A DNA stretch of 39,300 nt from positions 1-39,300 of the forward strand of contig JAIPMN010004345.1 in the NCBI GenBank assembly GCA_020650975.1, given 5' to 3'. Shown here one piece after another: positions 32,701 to 39,300 of the stretch; position 1 is the first letter of the stretch, and each line of letters opens with the position of its first letter. A model generated the notes under the pieces. That model was not told the DNA's origin. It saw only the letters and a list, made by a program, of their open reading frames with translations, and did not search any database. Source of the DNA: Apostichopus californicus (lineage: Eukaryota > Echinodermata > Holothuroidea > Aspidochirotida > Stichopodidae). A program made the translations under genes and the position numbers.

Positions 32701-32967
32701 AATGAGTTTGGTCAAGTGTCGACAGGATTGAACACTACTGTTACCTACTACATGCAGTACATAATCTTTGTCCAAGTTACTTTTTCTTGGAAATACTTTG
32801 AAACCAATCTTTAGCAAATCTGCAAGACCTACCTCAAGCCGGGGCTGAAGATCGATGGTATCATCCAGTGAAGCCTGCTGAAGGAAGACCTTCTGGTCAA
32901 AGCCATCTTTGGTTGGAGACAATGGGGACCCATCTTTGCCTTCTCTCTTGCCTGGTGCATTCCCCAT
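23652..32967 (-). CDS. PRKAB1/2-like: AMP-activated protein kinase, non-catalytic beta subunit
   Basis: Seven coding exons on the - strand: 32967-32833, 31386-31190, 28563-28470, 28039-27928, 26027-25903, 24896-24828 and 23729-23652. All are GT-AG and in phase, giving 269 residues against 270 and 272 for human beta1 and beta2. The subunit holds the AMPK trimer together and binds glycogen. Gly2 in MGNAPGK fits N-myristoylation. Residues 80-160 form the carbohydrate-binding module, keeping the sugar-binding Trp87, Lys129 and Trp136. Ser111 (NKSHGNF) corresponds to human Ser108 of the drug/metabolite site. Residues 200-269 form the C-terminal alpha/gamma-binding domain (PPHLLQVILNKD, LPEPNHVMLNHLYALSIKDG, YVTCLLYKPI). 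The split into beta1 and beta2 is vertebrate, so a single invertebrate orthologue is expected. Convergent with PRDX5. Confidence 0.97.
23778..24118. repeat. Palindromic ACTAGT-rich minisatellite
   Basis: Repeated ACTAGTACATGAT and ACTAGTACAAGT words, period about 12-18, in the last intron of AMPK beta. GTACTAGTAC and ACTAGT are self-complementary, so the array can fold on itself on either strand. Confidence 0.95.
24119..24827 (-). other. Rest of AMPK beta intron 6
   Basis: AT-rich. A 117-residue reverse-strand open frame (24176-24529) has no splice support and no recognisable motif. Confidence 0.6.
24828..24896 (-). CDS. PRKAB1/2-like: AMPK beta exon 6
   Basis: 23 codons, phase 0 at both ends: YEPALLPEPNHVMLNHLYAL then SIK. 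Highly conserved core of the C-terminal domain. Donor GTGAGT. Confidence 0.97.
25161..25665. repeat. Minisatellite, unit about 30 bp, about 17 copies
   Basis: Repeated CAACATCCCATTACAACACT and AGCAGGCAA; some units vary together (AGCAGTCAACAGTATCCTGT recurs three times), showing block duplication. In AMPK beta intron 5. Confidence 0.95.
25903..26027 (-). CDS. PRKAB1/2-like: AMPK beta exon 5
   Basis: 125 bases. Encodes SPPGEYGQTVPTKDTMERTG, then GPPFLPPHLLQVILNKDIGP and Q. The linker differs from vertebrates but PPHLLQVILNKD is invariant in the family. Donor GTACAT. Confidence 0.96.
26028..27927 (-). other. AMPK beta intron 4
   Basis: 1.9-kb intron. Apart from the minisatellite at 26912-27512 it is AT-rich with nothing recognised. 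Confidence 0.75.
26912..27512. repeat. Minisatellite, unit about 24 bp, about 24 copies
   Basis: Repeated GTTTGAAGGGTAATAGTTAT plus GGTA or GTTG, with variants GGTCATAGTAATG and TATGAAGTTTAATAG that recur as a block (about 27160-27240 and 27240-27320). Confidence 0.95.
27928..28039 (-). CDS. PRKAB1/2-like: AMPK beta exon 4
   Basis: 112 bases. Encodes QTRNNKMGVTNNVVNVQKSD, then FEVFEALAIDSSTTKNR and a split Gly codon. It ends the carbohydrate-binding module. Human Leu146 and Thr148 align with Met149 and Val151. Confidence 0.96.
28470..28563 (-). CDS. PRKAB1/2-like: AMPK beta exon 3: carbohydrate-binding module
   Basis: 94 bases. Encodes HGNFTAIVDLPEGEYEYKFH, then VDGNWQHSAKQ, with sugar-binding Lys129 and Trp136. 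Its first base completes the Ser111 codon. Confidence 0.97.
29165..29560 (+). repeat. Diverged tandem duplication of about 220 bp
   Basis: Two copies start CTATCACTATAGGCTTCC (about 29167) and CTATCACTATACGCTTCC (about 29387). Shared words: TTGCACACAAGCCA, AACTAAGTATTGTGTG and GAGGACTGC. Confidence 0.85.
29690..30245 (+). repeat. Highly degenerate C/T-rich array
   Basis: Loose repeats of TTCCATTCCTGCTCT, TGGACCAC and CTCAATGTCCTA with a period of about 50-60 bases. The three overlapping + strand frames here exist only because the array lacks stops. Confidence 0.7.
31190..31386 (-). CDS. PRKAB1/2-like: AMPK beta exon 2: linker and start of the glycogen-binding module
   Basis: 197 bases, acceptor CTTACAG. 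Encodes RLMKAESGVEEDLRRGGRPR, a Ser/Thr-rich linker, then LPVVFKWDGTGKDIYVCGNF and NNWQRIPMNK. Trp87 is sugar-binding. The donor GTAATT interrupts the Ser111 codon. Confidence 0.96.
31387..32832 (-). other. AMPK beta intron 1
   Basis: 1.4-kb AT-rich intron with no repeat or coding sequence recognised. Confidence 0.7.
32833..32967 (-). CDS. PRKAB1/2-like: AMPK beta exon 1: myristoylated N-terminus
   Basis: 45 codons starting MGNAPGKREGKDGSPLSPTK and ending QPRLE at a strong GTAGGT donor. The start context AACCATGG is optimal, and the upstream frame on the same exon has no family match. A CTTACAG acceptor 20 bases upstream of the ATG suggests that the 5' UTR is spliced and the exon is about 32833-32987. 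Confidence 0.93.
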
Positions 32968-33856
32968 GGTTAGTACTGTGTGGACTCCTGTAAGACTTTG
33001 CTGATGAGGGACAGCTTGTTTGACAACAACGGTAAAGATTGGCAGATCAAAGGACACGTCTTGAAGCTTAATGTGGACAGTAGTATTTAAATTGTTTAAT
33101 ATTTCTTAATAGGCTGACGGCAGATCTGTCGTTTACTCAGTATGGCACAAAAAACTATATATTTCTGCTTCCACAACGGCATGATCTTCCAAATACACCT
33201 TCTGGGAGAATATTGCAAGATGCAAAAGCCACCGGCTCAGACAAATAATTTGCCTGCTCTGTCCAAAGAAAGCTGTAAAGCAAAATAAGATGATAATGAT
33301 CATACCCAAATGGAAAATAGCAAGTTGTACAGTAAACAGGGCTACTCAAGGGACTAGAAGTCTGCACCAAGCCAATCGACAAACAACTGAAAAATTACAG
33401 ATTGTGAAATACTGATTCATACACTTAAATGACAAAACCTCAAGCAGAATCCAGTTACTGTACCTATAAAAAGCTATCAAGTGTAACAAACTTTTCCTTT
33501 TTTATTGACCCTTAGAATATAGCAAGGACATTACATTACAGTATGTAACAACAATGAACTTCAGTTTGTGTCTCTAAAATTATAACACTGCCAAAAGAAA
33601 ACGGATACAACTTGCCTTAAGAAAACTGTATGGTCCATGACAATATGACTTTTTTGCATTCCCTTTCTGCCACCCATCTACTTAAATGAATGTTTATGCA
33701 CCTCACATATCTCCACCCCAGTATATCATATTCAATTTTGGGCGATTTTCTTATATTTCTCTTTTATTTTTCGCACTCGTAATTGTGCTTTAGGAGGGCT
33801 TTTTTCAGCACTTGCGAGGGTGAATCGCCCGTCGCCCCCGCATATTTCCGACCCTG
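32968..33856 (-). promoter_or_regulatory. AMPK beta upstream region with a small CpG cluster
   Basis: No coding. A short CpG-rich stretch at about 33770-33860 stands out from AT-rich surroundings and could be part of a promoter, but the first 5' UTR exon was not located. Confidence 0.25.
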
Positions 33857-34217
33857 TCCAGCACATTCGCGAAATTGGTATTGTTACCTGCTTACTGTGC
33901 TGAGCAATATGAAGTCACTAACCACGAGGGAAGCAAAATCGGCGACCCTGGCAGCCTAATTGGATGAAATTACATTGTGAAAGACGTATAGAGGGTGTCA
34001 TTATTTTAATATTTCGTAGTAAAAGAACAAACCTAATACATCAGTTGATATTTTCACCTTCCATATGTTTTTGAATAATGATATTTTCACCTTCCATATG
34101 TTTTTGAATAATCGGAATGACATACCTGGTATTCCACGTAATTTTTATCGTTTCCGATTTTGTTCCCATTATGCAATAATCGGACCGATTCCGATTCAGT
34201 TAATCGTTTGAACACTA
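33857..34217 (+). mobile_element. Dispersed repeat, copy 1
   Basis: Shares with 36377-36698 the order TCCAGCACATT, ATATGAAGTCAC, AGCAAAATCGG, a doubled TGATATTTTCACCTTCCATA, AATCGGCCGATTCCGATT-like words and CGTTTGAACACTA. It is repetitive, non-coding, and probably a fragment of a DNA transposon or other mobile element. Confidence 0.7.
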
Positions 34218-36376
34218 AGTCAACACTTTACCAAAGCATACAGTATACAGTACTGAAAGTCTTTTTCTATACATTTGTTGTCATCTTGGCCTATGATTAA
34301 GTATTTAGCCTAATGTTTACTAGGCTACTTTTTATCATGAAAATGAGCAAAGCCTTAAATTTTATTTGAAACCCAGGCCTTGACAAACACTGTACCTGTA
34401 TGCTCACCAGCTGGCCATTGACAAGTCGAATTTGGCATCCACTGTGCTTTACATTTTGGTGAGCAACTTAACTAATGAAACATTTTTGTGAGTTTTGTGT
34501 CTGAATCACAATACACTAGAGGTGGCTAAACACCCCATGATTGATTCATTAGGGCGTTATTTACATGAAATCTGTTATACTTTGTAAATGTACAAATTAC
34601 AGAGTTTTGTAGTAATTGCTGTGCTTGCATACCATGATTTTAGAATATATCCAGATTCTTACTTTACAAACAGATTGGGTGTGGGCGATTCATGCCTTGG
34701 CAACCTTAGATTTCCATTGATGCGTAACAAATCACTTTGATCTTGGCGTAGCTGGAGCACCATATTGTAGTGTAAAGGCCAACACTTGAAAATACACAAA
34801 CAGTGGAGTTAGGCCATATTTGTCAAACAAAAGCTTAGTACAACAAATGATTACAGAAGCCAAGTAACCTTCGTAGCAAGAATGCAGAAACCTTGCCAAT
34901 GTTCTTTGTTTAGAAAAAAAAAATATGTGCAGTCATCATATAAGTAATTTTATGACATTTTCTAACAAATAAATAAAGAGGTTTTTATTTGTCACTACGT
35001 CGAAGTGCATTTGTTGCCAAACTTCAACAGAGTCTTACCCAGGTAAATGAACGTCTTGTCTTTACAAACTGTAAGTTATACAAGATAACAGAACACGTCT
35101 TGTCTTTAAAAAATCTAAGTAATAACTCTCTCCCAATCTGTTCCAAACCCTATTTAAAGAAACACGCACGACACACCGCATTCAAACAAATCACGCACCA
35201 CACACATCCCAAGCAACACGCACTAACAATCTTAACACCCTCACACACGCACAGTTGACTCGCACATTAATTCAAATAGTGTTCAAACAATTATGCTTAA
35301 ACAGAAAATCCTGATTACTGATTATTTTTTTCATAATCTGGCCGATTCCGAATATTTGATAAAGAAAAAAATATCCCTTTTATAAGAAATCGGCAATAAA
35401 GTACATGTGATAGAAACAATTATTGTTGTGCTTTGCTCTGTCACCCTTTTCTTTCATTCTACTAAATGTAAACATGGCTCTTATGTATCCTTTTGTATAC
35501 ATGTACCAAATCACCTCTGGGGTTTTGCGGAAAGAATAAAGTTGATATTTTTGGCAAATTTCCAAGATACGAAAATATGACATCCTACCTAGTAAGCACT
35601 GTGATTAGCTTATGGCCTAACCACTTCCACGTGTGCCACCTGTTAATGGCTTGAAATGCGCTAAGAATAGTTACTCAAAATATCCATCTCAAAAAGTATC
35701 TCAGACAAACCATCCATCTTCAATCATTACCAAAGTGTAAATTTATTTCTTACATTCCGATATTATTTTGTACTTATTTTCAGCATTATTCCGTTTATGA
35801 ACAAATAGAAATGTTTCGAACTTGAAGTAAACATCCTTATTCGTTACCTATTTTAATTCCATTCAAGTTCAATTAGAAAATGTAAGCATAGCCAATCAAA
35901 CTGAACAGCAAATGGTACCATTGTAACTTGTTTATAATTACTGTAGAATGTTATCAGATTGATGTAAAGAAATCATAACAACTAAAAACTACTCCAAGAT
36001 TGTTTTTTTCACATGAAAACTTTGCATTTACTTGTGCATAATTGATTTGAGCAAAATTGTAGACCGTATCCTGAGATCTGTTTACAATGTAAGAACTTAG
36101 TGTAAGGCTTAACGACGGCTATGGATTCCAGGCATATCAGCATTTCTGCTGAAATTAGATTATTTTGAGGGCATTGCGGCAAACATCGAAAGGTTGAAAA
36201 AATATTGGAGATAAGAGGGTCCACGGTAAAAGGGAGGCGATGGGCAGGAAAGCATGGCCCTTTGCATATTGTGAGAAAAAGAAACATCAAATTACAAGTA
36301 AGTGCATCAAATACTGCACTACGGAGCATTTAATGCCTAGACATAACCTATACTCAGCTAAGCAACATAGGCCTTA
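34218..36376. other. Non-coding DNA between the two dispersed repeat copies
   Basis: 2.2 kb without supported coding. A third related fragment is near 35305-35400 (GGCCGATTCCGAATAT and GAAATCGGCAATAAA). CA-rich low-complexity sequence is at 35160-35260. Confidence 0.55.
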
Positions 36377-36698
36377 TCCAGCACATTCATTAATTCACGG
36401 AATTTGTGTTGTTACCATGCTTACAGTGCCGAGAAATATGAAGTCACACAAGCAAAATCGGGGTCCCTGAGAAAGACGAATACAGGGTGTCTTTATTTTA
36501 ATGTTTCGTAGTAAATCAACCAACCCAGAACATCAGTTGATATTTTCACCTTCCATATGTATTTGAATAATGATATTTTCACCTTACATATGTTTTTGAA
36601 TAATCGGTATGACACAACTGGCATTCCACATAATTTTACCGATTCCGATGTTTCGATAATGTAATAATCGGCCGATTCCGATTATCGTTTGAACACTA
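36377..36698 (+). mobile_element. Dispersed repeat, copy 2
   Basis: Direct-orientation copy of 33857-34217, about 40 bases shorter, with scattered substitutions; the CpG-rich part of copy 1 is reduced. Ends in the same CGTTTGAACACTA. Confidence 0.7.
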
Positions 36699-36711
36699 AA
36701 TTCAATAACAC

Positions 36712-36910
36712 ATCGTCACATTCAAACCATCATGAACAAAGCTGTTTCTTTGTTTAAAAATGAATAATACCCTTAAATACACAACAAATCAAAATTAATT
36801 CAATAACACATTGTTACATACCAAACCATCAAGAACAAGCTGTGTTTGTTTAAAATTGAATAATACCCTTAATAAACAACAAATCAAACTTAATTTAATA
36901 ACATATCATT
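36712..36910 (+). repeat. Diverged tandem duplication of about 95 bp
   Basis: Two copies run AATAACACATCGTCACA or AATAACACATTGTTACA, then CAAACCATCA, GAATAATACCCTTAA and ACAACAAATCAAA; a partial third copy starts near 36893. Confidence 0.85.
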
Positions 36911-38449
36911 ACAGACATGCTTTGCATTGTATATTACTTTCTATTGCATATCAACTTCATATTGCACAGAAATATCATGTTACAATGTTCATTATGTAGT
37001 GCCACATAAATAATGCATAGACCTAACGTAAGTTAGAAAGTGCTACGTAATACATAGCATTACTATTGGAAGTGAATTTTTATTTTAGTCATGCTCTCCA
37101 AATTTTGAATATTTTTTTTAAATAAGTTGTCAAGGCCTAGCTATAGTGCTAGTAGAAATACTAAAAATTTTTTTTTTATGTTTGTATGGCAATGAGTCTC
37201 AGCAAGATTTTGCAATATTTTTTTTCTATCATACAATCTGTATGTACCAAAGAAGCACATATCAGGATTACATATACTATAGGACTACTACCAGTATTAG
37301 TACTTCTAAGTTCTAGCTTAAGTTAGGCCTCAGGACTCGTTTGGAGGCTTATCATAAGCCCTAGGCTAGCTAGGCCAAGGTTAAACCTATTGATGGATAT
37401 AGTTATATCATTTTCAATGACTAAACTATTTGCCAGCTCAAAATTTTTAAGTCTATGGCTCAAAATTTTAGCATCCTACCATGCTACTGATATCAGTACC
37501 AGCTGCACAATTATCAATGCAAGGCTTCTATATAATTATCAGTTATATTCAACTTTATCCTAGCCTAACACTAACAGTAACAAGTAACCAGTACTAGCCT
37601 AGTACTAGGTATGCAGTATGACATCGCTGTACCAGCCTGTTTCCATACTAGCCTGTATAATGTAGAAAACCCTACACTACAGTAGCCCAAGGCTAGGTAC
37701 TGTACGTTGCTTAACTTAAGCCTAGCTGTTACTTGTTACTGTTGTGTTAGCTCACGTAATCTTTGTTATTACTTAATTTGCTTATTGCCGGAAATACTTT
37801 TGTGCAACAAATACACCAAACTGACGCAAACCAACTTCTAGTCAAATTAAATGAAACACAAACCTCAAAAGGAACGATAATGGAACGAAAAGACGGTTGA
37901 TCGAAGACTACGAACTTCACAGTTCTGCTAATAACACATGACAAAATGCCAAGTGATACTGTGCCATAGAAATTTCTATGTACTGTACTGATATAGTTCA
38001 ATGCCTCTATCATATCTGGGGCCAGTTGAACTTGATGAAAGTTTGATTGTGATTGTGCTGCGCACGGACGTGAAGGAAGTCCAGGGACGAGTCGACACAA
38101 CACTGGTTGTTCTAGTGATACCTGCGTTGAACACAGGTTTTACAGAGCCACAATGCCTGCAGGAAGACGGGCAAGGAGGTACGCAGGGGAACTTTGGATC
38201 AGCCCAGGGAGAGATAAACTGCAATTCTTGTTACAAAGTTATAACCGTAACGCTTGATGGATTGTGAAAACAGCCATGCCTGGGGTAGCTGTATAAATCT
38301 GGTCCAACTCGCCAGGAATCACTGTCGGTCATCCAGACCAGTTTCAGGGGACCACAGCGAGTTGCAACACTTTCAAGCATAACACTTAAAAACAAACTGG
38401 CAGTCCATGGAGTTGCAGGTCTCATCTCTTCTATGACGGAATGGATCTA
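36911..38449. other. Non-coding or unassigned DNA
   Basis: 37300-37740 is rich in CTAG/GCCTAG words. 37747-38425 has several overlapping open frames on both strands (longest 118 residues, - strand) with mixed composition but no recognisable domain or splice pattern; it might include an upstream exon of AMPK beta or a relic gene. Confidence 0.3.
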
Positions 38450-39090
38450 CTTTGACCTCGATCCTTAAAAAAATTGTCCCATGATCTCTACATCTTACGG
38501 TTTAATGCCTATGTCCAACATCTTGACAAGCAGAAAATGGCTAAAACAGTTTTTGGGCATTTGACCGTTGACCTATGACGTCATCAATCACCTATGCACG
38601 CGTTTGCAGTACATTTTCTGGCACCTACCAACCAAATTTGAAAGTGATCGGACATAAACGGTCTAGGAGGTCTTTTTGCGATACATTTTTTGCACAATTT
38701 AGGCCAATTTTACCAAACTCAGTTGACCTTTGAACCTGACCCTAAACACCACAAATCTGTGCTATTTAAAAAAAATTGTTTCATCATTCTCTACAAATCT
38801 TGTAGTTTAATGCCCTTTCCCTACTTGTTGAGAAGCAGAAATGGCAATTTTAGGTGTTTTGACATTTGACCTATGACGTCATCAATCAGCCAGGCACAAG
38901 TTTACATGGTCAGGAACCTACCCACAAAGTTTGAATATGATCGGACTTACCGTCTAGAAGGAGTTTGCGACATATTTTGTCGCACAATTTAGCCCAATTT
39001 TATATTTGACCTCAATATACCTTTGACTCCGACCGTAAACACATATTTTAAAATTTGTCTCATCATTCTCTACATATCTTGTACAATCAT
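38450..39090 (+). repeat. Satellite-like repeat, unit about 300 bp, two copies and a partial third
   Basis: Units share CATCATTCTCTACAAATCTT, GTTTAATGCC, TTGACCTATGACGTCATCAATC and TTGCACAATTTAGGCCAATTTT, plus TTTGACCT words. The TGACGTCA palindrome is at 38576-38583 and 38874-38881, 298 bases apart. A third unit begins near 39040. Confidence 0.85.
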
Positions 39091-39300
39091 ATACACGCAC
39101 ACGCACACTGACACGTACCCTTCCTCACATTTCTGATATGGGGTGAAGTACGATATTATCTCCCTATACATAACATGTAGGGAGAGAGATAAAAATGTTA
39201 GATTAGTAATATATCATCAAATTCTGTCTGCCAGTGGGGGAGGGTTAACTTTTTTTAACGATTTTTTTTCTGAGGGCAACGTCAAGCAGAGCCATATATA
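39091..39300 (+). other. Window end, non-coding, with a small hairpin
   Basis: TCTCCCTA (39159-39166) and TAGGGAGA (39178-39185) form a perfect 8-bp stem. CA-rich sequence lies just before it. No gene seen. Confidence 0.5.

Noticed and set aside
37747..38425. Overlapping frames on both strands, including a 118-residue one
   Set aside because: No domain, start or splice evidence separates one from the others. Kept only as unassigned DNA.

Overview
This is animal nuclear DNA. It is AT-rich (C-rich or G-rich tracts are local), its genes are split into short exons with GT-AG introns of about 0.1-4 kb, and it carries many tandem repeats. Two of the three genes can be named with confidence: a peroxiredoxin-5 and an AMP-activated protein kinase beta subunit, both clearly metazoan. 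Domain content, intron sizes and repeat style fit a marine invertebrate deuterostome, for example an echinoderm such as a sea cucumber. That placement is an inference from general look and was not tested. There are no bacterial-type operons, CRISPR arrays or viral genes.

Layout. (1) Positions 1-105 are the reverse complement of 11348-11452, two copies of a transposon-like repeat. (2) About 1163-8629, + strand: a gene of about 12 coding exons for a protein of about 488 residues (504 with an alternative splice donor). I do not recognise the family. The protein is rich in Ser, Pro and Arg, with a short C-terminal coiled coil and an acidic tail. (3) 8630-10860: 3' UTR and intergenic DNA with a minisatellite. 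(4) 10880-18266, + strand: six-exon PRDX5 gene, 188 residues, with a mitochondrial-type presequence followed by a second in-frame Met at the usual cytosolic start. (5) 18267-23651: PRDX5 3' flank, a small assembly gap with a duplicated edge, repeats, and the probable 3' UTR of the next gene. (6) 32967 down to 23652, - strand: seven-coding-exon AMPK beta gene (PRKAB type), 269 residues, convergent with PRDX5. (7) 32968-39300: upstream flank of AMPK beta, no recognisable coding, with dispersed direct repeats about 2.5 kb apart, tandem duplications and a roughly 300-bp satellite with a TGACGTCA palindrome in each unit.

How the genes relate. PRDX5 removes peroxides in mitochondria, peroxisomes and cytosol. 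AMPK beta is the glycogen-binding scaffold of the energy-sensing kinase. Their adjacency is probably fortuitous; they converge tail to tail.

The most unusual pattern is in the introns. More than ten unrelated minisatellites occupy them. In three cases (1775, 4397 and 17532) the tandem unit begins at the real 5' splice site and repeats that donor or a close variant inside the intron. I found no evidence for a new multi-gene system here.
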